DNA from: Candidatus Pelagibacterales bacterium
GTDB lineage: Bacteria; Pseudomonadota; Alphaproteobacteria; Rickettsiales; UBA1997
Reading direction: 5' to 3'
DNA length: 9,632 nt
Assembly: GCA_016882165.1 (NCBI GenBank)
Contig: VHBV01000043.1
Location: 1 to 9,632 of the forward strand
Both the position numbers and the translations under genes were made by a program. Each line of letters opens with the position of its first letter. Positions within the stretch are counted from its first letter, which is position 1. Under the pieces are notes generated by a model. That model had not been told where the DNA came from. It did not search any database and worked only from the letters and a program-made list of their open reading frames with translations. Positions 1 to 5,186 of this stretch are shown here, piece after piece.

Positions 1-5
1 TTAAC

Positions 6-25
6 AATTAGGCTTACGCCTAATT
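6..25 (-). terminator. Hairpin, probable terminator of the LRR-like gene
   Basis: An 8-bp perfect stem (AATTAGGC at 6-13 pairs with GCCTAATT at 18-25) closes a 4-base loop. On the minus strand the loop reads GTAA, a GNRA-type tetraloop, so the hairpin should be stable. It lies about 50 bases downstream of the stop codon at 77-79 of the minus-strand gene. Only five further bases are present on that side, so a T-tract cannot be confirmed. It could instead be one arm of a repeat element that continues outside the window. Confidence 0.45.
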
Positions 26-76
26 TAAAACCAATCGCCTAAAAAGTCTCCACTGAATTGGCGGTGATTTCGGGGG

Positions 77-385
77 CTAGGACACAAGAATTCTTGATTC
101 TGTTCTATCTACTTTTTCTTGGCTTGTAATTGGTAGACTTTGTAAGGTTTTATTTTTTTCTAAGAAGCTTATTACAAAAGGAAGGCTTGCCTGAGTTACG
201 TCAGAAAAACTAATTTTTTCTATGCAATCACTGTTTTCTAAACTTTCTAGAATTTTTTTATTAACTTCTGAATTAATGGTTAGTGATTTTAAAGATGGTT
301 TTAATTCATCAATAACTTGCAAAATAGCAGATGTTTCTAGATAACTAGTGGGTTTTTTCCTATAATCAAACTTGAATTTGCAGCA
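77..385 (-). pseudogene. C-terminal part of LRR-like protein, out of frame with its N-terminal part
   Basis: This minus-strand frame is open from a stop at 386-388 to TAG at 77-79. Its only possible start near the beginning is a TTG at 320-322 without a ribosome binding site, so it is unlikely to be a separate gene. The product has repeating segments of the form LKSLTINSE, IEKISFSDV and LQSL, separated by amphipathic helical stretches (for example ILESLENSD and LPFVISFLEKN). This is the same strand-helix rhythm as the gene just upstream at 337-822. The two frames overlap and join at an A-run at 353-358. I read this as the C-terminal half of one leucine-rich-repeat-like protein, cut off by a one-base frame change or reached by -1 frameshifting. 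The final residues (about DRTESRILVS) no longer look repeat-like and may come from sequence added at the 3' end. Function is unknown; such repeats usually bind proteins. Confidence 0.6.
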
Positions 386-822
386 TCAAAACACTCATTC
401 TTAATTTTTTTTGCTAATCTTTTGACGTTTTCTTTTTCTATTAATATATCTTCATCTTCAATTAGTGGTGATCCACAAGATAAATATAATTCTTGTTCTA
501 AACTTGATATTAGTTTTACAAATCCATCTTCAGTGATTTCGGAATTACTAAATTCAACTCGTTTTACTGAATTATAAAAAGTTAATAATTTAATTAAATT
601 ATCAATTGAATCATCATTCAAAGTTGAATCGTCGCTTTCAAAAACTATCTCTTCTAGTCTTTCTTTACGATTTTTTGGATCTAATAAGCAATCTGTTAAA
701 TATTGTAAAACTCTATTATCTACTTTAGGCCTAACATATAGTTTTTTATCAGCATTGTATAAAGCATTATTGAAAGCTTCTACTGTTCTAGGATTATAAT
801 CACTAAGTGTTTCTTTTTCCAT
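337..822 (-). CDS. LRR-like protein, N-terminal part (161 aa)
   Basis: ATG at 820-822 follows an AATT leader with no Shine-Dalgarno sequence; the stop is TAG at 337-339. No signal peptide or membrane segment is visible, so the product looks cytosolic unless exported by another route. From about residue 56 it shows leucine-rich-repeat-like units of roughly 25-30 residues: LEEIVFES then a helix DNLIKLLTF, VKRVEFSNSEITEDGF then VKLISSL, and ELYLSCGSPL then a charged helix. The pattern LxxLxLxxNxIxxxG followed by a helix resembles the ribonuclease-inhibitor type of LRR, but it is degenerate and the assignment is tentative. The last four codons after the A-run (PLVI) break the pattern, which resumes in the -1 frame (77-385). 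The full protein would be about 260 residues. Such proteins are common in host-associated bacteria, where some are effectors; nothing here proves that role. Confidence 0.6.
   Translation of the reverse strand: MEKETLSDYNPRTVEAFNNALYNADKKLYVRPKVDNRVLQYLTDCLLDPKNRKERLEEIVFESDDSTLNDDSIDNLIKLLTFYNSVKRVEFSNSEITEDGFVKLISSLEQELYLSCGSPLIEDEDILIEKENVKRLAKKIKNECFDAANSSLIIGKNPLVI
352..358 (-). other. A AAA AAC slippery heptamer at the LRR-like gene frame break
   Basis: Read on the minus strand in the frame of the 337-822 gene, the codons are GGA AAA AAC CCA. This places A AAA AAC in the X XXY YYZ phase used for -1 ribosomal frameshifting. After a -1 slip the next codons are CCC ACT AGT and lead into the open frame 77-385. 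Without a slip, translation stops four codons later at 337-339. A weak 4-bp hairpin (CTAG, TTAT, CTAG) lies just downstream; no strong stem or pseudoknot is evident. A one-base deletion in the A-run, or a sequencing error, would look the same. Confidence 0.5.
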
Positions 823-862
823 AATTATTGGAAATAATTTTGTTAGGAAAGATAGTTTCTCA

Positions 863-890
863 ACTAGAGTAACTAATTTTTTTAAGTCAA
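863..890 (-). promoter_or_regulatory. Possible promoter of the LRR-like gene
   Basis: On the minus strand, TTGACT (885-890; 5 of 6 to the -35 consensus) is followed after 16 bases by TCTAGT (863-868; 4 of 6 to the -10 consensus). It sits about 40 bases upstream of the ATG at 822, in the 117-base gap after pgk. In AT-rich DNA such matches arise by chance, so this is weak. No clear intrinsic terminator for pgk was seen in the same gap, so read-through from pgk is possible. Confidence 0.3.
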
Positions 891-939
891 GTTGTTATTT
901 AAAAAAGTTCTAAGAAATTTTTGCTTGTTAAGTAAATCC

Positions 940-2145
940 TTAGTTTTTTATATCTAAAGCCGCAACACCAGGTAAATCTTTTCCTTCAAGCCATTCCAAA
1001 AATGCTCCTCCAGCGGTTGAAATGTAAGTAAATTTATCAGCCAAACCAACTGAGTTTATTGCGGCAACTGAATCTCCACCGCCAGAAACAGAAATTAAAT
1101 TACCATCAGCAGTAAGTTTTGCGGCAGTTTTAGCAAAGCTTTCGGTTCCAATATTAAAGGGTTTTATTTCAAATGCACCAAGAGGTCCATTCCAAACTAA
1201 AGTTTTGTGTTTTGTTAACTCTTCAGCAATTTTAGTACTGCTTGAATTTCCTATATCAAGAATCATGTCATCATCAGCAATTTCATCAACTAAAACAGTT
1301 TTGCATTCAGCATTTTGCTCAAACTTTTTGGCAACAACAACATCAAATGGTAGTAATATTTGGCAGTTATTTTTTTTGGCATTTTCAATAATTTGAAGTG
1401 CGGTATCTTTAAGATCTTTCTCGCATAGTGACTTACCAATGTTTTTTCCTAAAGCATAAAGAAAAGTATTTGCCATTCCACCTCCAACAACAATTGTATT
1501 TGCCTTGCTTGAAAGAGAGTTTAATAAGTCAAGTTTGGTTGATACTTTAGCACCACCCACAACTGCCATAATTGGTTTTTTGGCATTTTCTAAATGGTTT
1601 GTAAGTCCGTCTAATTCTTCTTCCATTAAAAATCCAGCGCATGATTTTAAAATTGCTGGAATTCCTGTAATTGAGGCATGAGAACGATGAGAGCATGAAA
1701 AAGCATCATTGACATAAAGATTTCCAAGAGAAGCTAATTCGCGAGAAAATTCAGGATCATTTTTAGTTTCTTGTTTGTAAAAACGTAAATTTTCAAGCAT
1801 AATAACTTCGCCGTAATTTGTAGATTCAACAGCTTTTTTTACCTTTTCTCCAATACAGTCATCAACGAATTTGACGTTTATTGAAGATCCAAGTAAATTC
1901 TGAACTCTTTTTACTAGTTGAGAAATTGACATTGATGGCTCAAATTTTCCTTCAGGCCTTCCAAAGTGAGAAATCACTATAACTTTTGCTTTATTTTCGG
2001 CTAAATATTTTAATGTTGGAATAATAGCTTTGATTCTTGTATCATCTTCAATAATGCCGTTTTTAAGAGGTACATTAATATCTACGCGTACTATAACATT
2101 TTTATTGGTTACAACGCAATCTTTTAATCTGTTAAATTTAGGCAT
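940..2145 (-). CDS. pgk: Phosphoglycerate kinase
   Basis: Catalyses the reversible transfer of phosphate between 1,3-bisphosphoglycerate and ADP in the cytosol (glycolysis and gluconeogenesis). The 401-residue length fits bacterial PGK (about 390-400). Family signatures run in order: RVDINVPLKNG near residue 20 (substrate-binding Asp22 and Asn24), ISHFGRPEG at 58-66, ENLRF, the NDAF/HRSHAS segment, GGAKVSTKLDLL at the start of the nucleotide domain, GGGMANTFL, WNGPLGAFE, and the nucleotide-binding GGGDS at 355-359 followed by STAGGAFLEWLEGK and the terminal LPGVAAL. Nothing essential is missing. It starts at ATG 2143-2145 with no Shine-Dalgarno sequence and is transcribed alone, divergent from the plus-strand pair at 2379. 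Strictly parasitic Rickettsia lack most of glycolysis, while other members of that order keep pgk for gluconeogenesis, so its presence argues for a lineage with some sugar metabolism. Confidence 0.97.
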   Translation of the reverse strand: MPKFNRLKDCVVTNKNVIVRVDINVPLKNGIIEDDTRIKAIIPTLKYLAENKAKVIVISHFGRPEGKFEPSMSISQLVKRVQNLLGSSINVKFVDDCIGEKVKKAVESTNYGEVIMLENLRFYKQETKNDPEFSRELASLGNLYVNDAFSCSHRSHASITGIPAILKSCAGFLMEEELDGLTNHLENAKKPIMAVVGGAKVSTKLDLLNSLSSKANTIVVGGGMANTFLYALGKNIGKSLCEKDLKDTALQIIENAKKNNCQILLPFDVVVAKKFEQNAECKTVLVDEIADDDMILDIGNSSSTKIAEELTKHKTLVWNGPLGAFEIKPFNIGTESFAKTAAKLTADGNLISVSGGGDSVAAINSVGLADKFTYISTAGGAFLEWLEGKDLPGVAALDIKN

Positions 2146-2378
2146 TTTGCTATCTATTTGTTAGAGAATTTTGGGGAAAAACTTAATAGATAAAAAATAT
2201 AGATTAAATTGAGAAAAATCAATATCATAAAAATTAAATTCTGTTTTAAACCTTAGATTAGCAAATAAAATCTAAAAAATACTTGATTTTAGTCAAAACA
2301 GACTTTACTTTTAGCCCTCTAATTTTCCTTTTTTTAGGGAATTTAAATAATATAAACAATCTCTAAGTTCATTTAATT
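2146..2378. promoter_or_regulatory. Divergent intergenic region between pgk and the plus-strand pair
   Basis: No gene is seen in these 233 very AT-rich bases, which must carry start signals for both directions. For pgk (minus strand) the best match is TTGATT (2217-2222) and TATATT (2196-2201) with a short 15-base spacer. For the plus-strand gene at 2379, TAATAT (2348-2353) or the overlapping TATAAA (2351-2356) could be a -10 box, but no good -35 box lies at the right distance. A small inverted repeat, TTAGATT (2253-2259) with AATCTAA (2269-2275), lies between the two sets of signals and might be an operator or chance. Confidence 0.35.
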
Positions 2379-2576
2379 ATGGGTACTAAGAATAACCCGA
2401 AAAACAGGGTAAAAGCCGTTGAGAAGAAAAAACATAACGGTAAAGAAGTTGAGCCTATTTACTACTATGGAGTTCACGCAGGTCACGGTAAATATATGGC
2501 CGCTAAATATTCTGGTAGCACTCAATTAGTTTCTGATGCTGCTCAAAAACCATTGCCATGGGATCAAGTTAACTAA
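2379..2576 (+). CDS. Small basic protein of unknown function (65 aa)
   Basis: I do not recognise a named family. The protein starts MGTKNNPKNR, has a lysine-rich stretch (KAVEKKKHNGKE, residues about 13-24), then a central YYYGVHAGHGKYMAAKYSGS segment rich in Tyr, Gly and His, and ends with PLPWDQVN. It has no signal peptide, membrane segment or Cys pairs. The ordered, non-repetitive composition and the tight link to the next gene (11 bases apart) suggest a real gene. ATG follows TTTAATT with no Shine-Dalgarno sequence. The basic N-terminus would fit nucleic-acid or ribosome binding, but this is only a guess. It is probably co-transcribed with the hydrolase downstream. Confidence 0.75.
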   Translation: MGTKNNPKNRVKAVEKKKHNGKEVEPIYYYGVHAGHGKYMAAKYSGSTQLVSDAAQKPLPWDQVN

Positions 2577-2587
2577 AAAACTAGACA

Positions 2588-3352
2588 ATGCCTGAAGTCA
2601 TTATTAACGGTCCTGCAGGAAGAATTGAAGGACGTTATCATCAAAGTTCTTCGCCAAAAGCGCCGGTTGCACTAGTTTTGCATCCGCATCCGCTTCATGG
2701 TGGAACAATGAATAACAAAATTGCTTATAATTTGTATAAAGCGTTCGTTAATAACGGTTTTTCTGTATTGCGCATTAATTTTCGTGGTGTTGGGAAATCT
2801 CAAGGTAAATTTGATAATGGAGTGGGTGAACTACTAGATGCAACAGCAGTTATGAACTGGTTGCACGATCAGAATATGGAATCATCTGATTTTTGGATTG
2901 CTGGATTTTCTTTTGGAGCTTGGATTTCACTTCAAGCAGTTATGAGAAGACCGGAATTAGAAAATTATATATTGGTTGCTCCTCCTGCGACTAAATATGA
3001 TTTTAACTTTATTGTTCCTTGCACTTCAGCTGGTCTTATTGTTCAAGGTGATAAAGATGAAATAACCAAAGAATCTGACTCAGCAAAACTTGCTGAAAAG
3101 CTTTCAGCAAGAGAGGGTGCAGAAGTTTCTTATCAAGTTGTTCATGGTGGCGATCACTTTTTTAAAGATCATATGGAAGAGTTTGAATTGATCGTTGATC
3201 AATATATCAAAAGTCGTCTTGTGGTTGATGCAACTAAAATTCGCAAAGTTAAACGTGATAGACGTCGTCGTCGTAAGAAAAAGAATGTTGTTGAAGTAAA
3301 ACCTGAAAGAAATAATTTTCATGTTAAACCCCTATCTTCTTTCGAAATATAA
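2588..3352 (+). CDS. Alpha/beta hydrolase with a basic C-terminal tail
   Basis: Predicted serine hydrolase of the alpha/beta fold, 254 residues, cytosolic, of the dienelactone-hydrolase-like or COG2945-like type; the substrate is unknown. The oxyanion region HPHPLHGGTMNNK (32-44) is followed by RINFRGVGKSQG (62-73). The nucleophile elbow GFSFG has Ser108, the acid is in QGDKDE (probably Asp157), and the catalytic His190 is in HGGDHFF. The triad is therefore complete. The fold should end near residue 210. Beyond it is an about 44-residue extension with a very basic run (KIRKVKRDRRRRRKKK, about 217-232) that is not needed for catalysis and might bind nucleic acid, ribosomes or acidic membrane. 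It follows the 65-residue gene by 11 bases, so the two probably form an operon that ends at the terminator at 3377-3418. The start ATG lacks a Shine-Dalgarno sequence. Confidence 0.88.
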   Translation: MPEVIINGPAGRIEGRYHQSSSPKAPVALVLHPHPLHGGTMNNKIAYNLYKAFVNNGFSVLRINFRGVGKSQGKFDNGVGELLDATAVMNWLHDQNMESSDFWIAGFSFGAWISLQAVMRRPELENYILVAPPATKYDFNFIVPCTSAGLIVQGDKDEITKESDSAKLAEKLSAREGAEVSYQVVHGGDHFFKDHMEEFELIVDQYIKSRLVVDATKIRKVKRDRRRRRKKKNVVEVKPERNNFHVKPLSSFEI

Positions 3353-3376
3353 GAGAAACCTAAAATTTTTTGATAT

Positions 3377-3418
3377 AAAAACACTTTGTTCAATATTTAT
3401 GAACAAAGTGTTTTTTTT
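3377..3418 (+). terminator. Rho-independent terminator after the hydrolase gene
   Basis: A perfect stem, ACACTTTGTTC (3381-3391) with GAACAAAGTGT (3401-3411), has a 9-base loop and can be extended by A-T pairs to 3377 and 3415. It is followed by a T-run to 3418. It lies 24 bases after the hydrolase stop. On the opposite strand the run of A at 3377-3380 gives only four U, so it may act more weakly as a terminator for exbD, which ends at 3423. Confidence 0.88.
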
Positions 3419-3422
3419 GTTT

Positions 3423-3839
3423 CTAATTTTCTTGTGGTTGATTTATAAATCTTACATCAGCTAATCCAGATTCTGCAGTTTTTGATAAGATGTAGCTTAC
3501 TGCACCATAAGGAACGTTAATATCTGCTCTAATTGAAATTGCTTGATTCTTATCTTCTTGTCCAATTCTAAATAAGTGATCTCCTATTTCTTCTTTCTTA
3601 AAAAGTTTTTCGTTTAAATAGTAATTTCCAGATGCATCAATTGATAAGTTGATAGTTTTTATATTATCACTTTTTGAAGAAGATTTATCAGAAGGGAGTT
3701 TTAGTTTTATTGCTCCTTGTATAACTGGTGCAGTAACTAAGAAAATTACTAATAAAACCAATAACACGTCAACAAGTGGTGTTGTATTAATTTCTGCTAA
3801 AGGAGCGTGCAAATCTTCGCGATCAAAAGAACCAGACAT
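3423..3839 (-). CDS. exbD: Biopolymer transport protein ExbD
   Basis: Inner-membrane partner of ExbB that helps couple the proton motive force to TonB. The 138 residues match the family length (about 140). After a short cytoplasmic N-terminus (MSGSFDREDLHAPLAEINTT) comes the single membrane helix PLVDVLLVLLVIFLVTAPV. It carries Asp24, equivalent to the essential Asp25 of E. coli ExbD. The rest is a periplasmic domain with the usual KLKLP start and a terminal segment of the type YILSKTAESGLADVRFI. ATG at 3837-3839 shares one base with the exbB stop (TAATG), so the two are translationally linked. TolR is similar, but the adjacent TonB and receptor favour ExbD. It is the last gene of the locus. 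Confidence 0.92.
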   Translation of the reverse strand: MSGSFDREDLHAPLAEINTTPLVDVLLVLLVIFLVTAPVIQGAIKLKLPSDKSSSKSDNIKTINLSIDASGNYYLNEKLFKKEEIGDHLFRIGQEDKNQAISIRADINVPYGAVSYILSKTAESGLADVRFINQPQEN

Positions 3840-4471
3840 TATTTATTTTCTTTAGGTGAAAGTGATAAGTAAATAGTAAGTTGTTCAGCAATGTGTCTTA
3901 AGTCTTGAACTAAAAGACGGTTAAAACGAACATAAGCATTGTAAGCAAGAACTGCAGGAATTGCAGCAAAGAGACCAATTGCAGTTGCAACCAAAGCTTC
4001 TCCCATTGGTCCTGCAACAACATCAAGTCCAGCATTGCCTTTATTGGCTATTTCTGTTAAAGCTGAGTATATTCCAATTACTGTTCCAAATAAACCAACA
4101 AAAGGAGCAGAGCTACCAATAGAAGCCAAAACAGTTAAACCTTTATCAAGATTAACTTTAATCATATCAAGAGATTGAATTAAATGCATTGATAAAACCT
4201 CTCTTTTTTCTTCATGTTGGTAATTCTTAATTACACTTTTTAAATTTTGAGATTCAGTTACTAAAAGTTCCAAATTACCTTTTACATTGGCAAAGTTAGC
4301 ATGAATTGGCCAGTCAGGAGTTTTAATATATTGGTTGCGGAAGTTTTTTAAATAATTTCTCTCTTTACGCAAGTTAATTGCTTTCCAAAAAACTATATAC
4401 CAACTGCAAACTGACATCATTATCAAAATGATAAATGTTATTAATAAAACAGGATTTGTGTGATCTAACAT
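3839..4471 (-). CDS. exbB: Biopolymer transport protein ExbB
   Basis: MotA/TolQ/ExbB-family inner-membrane proton channel subunit, 210 residues. There are three membrane segments: residues 8-29, about 112-138 containing SSAPFVGLFGTVIGI, and about 157-178 containing GEALVATAIGLFAAIPAVLAYN. Between the first two is a charged cytoplasmic loop (30-110). Glu158 and Thr163 have the same spacing as Glu176 and Thr181 of E. coli ExbB, residues in the proton path. ATG at 4469-4471 follows tonB by 18 bases and has an AATT leader instead of a Shine-Dalgarno sequence. The stop overlaps the exbD start. TolQ is the main alternative; the order tonB-exbB-exbD next to a receptor supports ExbB. Confidence 0.92.
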   Translation of the reverse strand: MLDHTNPVLLITFIILIMMSVCSWYIVFWKAINLRKERNYLKNFRNQYIKTPDWPIHANFANVKGNLELLVTESQNLKSVIKNYQHEEKREVLSMHLIQSLDMIKVNLDKGLTVLASIGSSAPFVGLFGTVIGIYSALTEIANKGNAGLDVVAGPMGEALVATAIGLFAAIPAVLAYNAYVRFNRLLVQDLRHIAEQLTIYLSLSPKENK

Positions 4472-4489
4472 AATTTAGATAAGTTTATT

Positions 4490-5131
4490 TTAATTATTTA
4501 GTTTAAATTCTATTGGTACAAAAACTTTTGCCTCAATTGTTTCAAGTCCCTTTTGTGCTGGAACAAAACGCCATTTTTCTACTGAATCTTTTGCTGCGCT
4601 ATCCAGAGTATCGTAGCCACTTGATTTTGAAATAGTGACTATTTTTGCAGTTCCATTTTTACTTACTAATACTTCCAAAATTACTCTTCCTTCAAAACCC
4701 TTGGCTCTTGCATAACTAGGGTAGGGTGGAATTGGATTATATAAATAAGATGCATTAAATATTGGATCACTAATAGCAGAATTTTTAGCAGTGGCATTTT
4801 TATCCACTTTTCCAGAAGTATTGACTTCTGAAGCATTTTTAGAATTTTCTTCTTCTAATTTTTTTGGTTTGTTTTTGTGATTTTTTGTTTCTAAGTTTTT
4901 TGTCTGATTATTTTTAGATGTAATAAAGTTTTCTTTCTTATCAGATTGTATTTCTTTTTTAACTTTTTTCTGAGATGAAGGTGAAACCATTTCAACTCTT
5001 ATTGCTTGTTGTAAAACTAAGGGTTCTGATTTTTTGAATAATAGCCAAAAAGTGATTAAAATATGCAAAAAAACTGCCAAAAATAAGGCAATATAGTGCG
5101 ACTTTTTATCGTTTTTTACAATTTTATTCAT
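4490..5131 (-). CDS. tonB: Energy transducer TonB
   Basis: Spans the periplasm and carries energy from ExbB/ExbD to outer-membrane receptors. The 213-residue protein has one N-terminal anchor helix (about 13-32, YIALFLAVFLHILITFWLLF). His23 is equivalent to the functional His20 of E. coli TonB; the Ser of the SxxxH motif is replaced by Ala19. Residues about 50-115 form a Lys/Asn/Glu-rich linker, unlike the Pro-rich linker of enterobacteria. The C-terminal TonB domain (about 137-211) is typical: YPSYARAKGFEGRV, then the SSGYDTLDSAA segment and WRFVPA at 187-192. The C-terminus FKLNN is normal. It starts at ATG 5129-5131, only 14 bases after the U-tract of the receptor terminator, so it depends on read-through or on a promoter inside the receptor gene. 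Confidence 0.93.
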   Translation of the reverse strand: MNKIVKNDKKSHYIALFLAVFLHILITFWLLFKKSEPLVLQQAIRVEMVSPSSQKKVKKEIQSDKKENFITSKNNQTKNLETKNHKNKPKKLEEENSKNASEVNTSGKVDKNATAKNSAISDPIFNASYLYNPIPPYPSYARAKGFEGRVILEVLVSKNGTAKIVTISKSSGYDTLDSAAKDSVEKWRFVPAQKGLETIEAKVFVPIEFKLNN

Positions 5132-5144
5132 TTAAAATAATCAA

Positions 5145-5178
5145 CAAAAAAATACCCTAAAAAATAATTTTAGGGTAT
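5145..5178 (-). terminator. Intrinsic terminator or attenuator between receptor and tonB
   Basis: An 11-bp perfect stem, ATACCCTAAAA (5152-5162) with TTTTAGGGTAT (5168-5178), closes a 5-base loop. On the minus strand it is followed by about eight T (5145-5152). It begins 8 bases after the receptor stop at 5187. It should stop most receptor transcripts and let a fraction continue into tonB-exbB-exbD. Confidence 0.85.
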
Positions 5179-5186
5179 TAATAATT

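Noticed and set aside
1205..1396. Plus-strand open frame opposite pgk
   Set aside because: It lies wholly antisense to a well-conserved enzyme and has no recognisable motif or start signal.
3104..3322. Minus-strand open frame opposite the hydrolase
   Set aside because: Low-complexity Phe/Ile/Asn-rich product antisense to a gene with a full catalytic triad.
3423..4471. TolR/TolQ identity for the ExbD/ExbB pair
   Set aside because: The families are similar, but the adjacent tonB and siderophore receptor and the absence of tolA, tolB or pal make ExbB/ExbD the better call.
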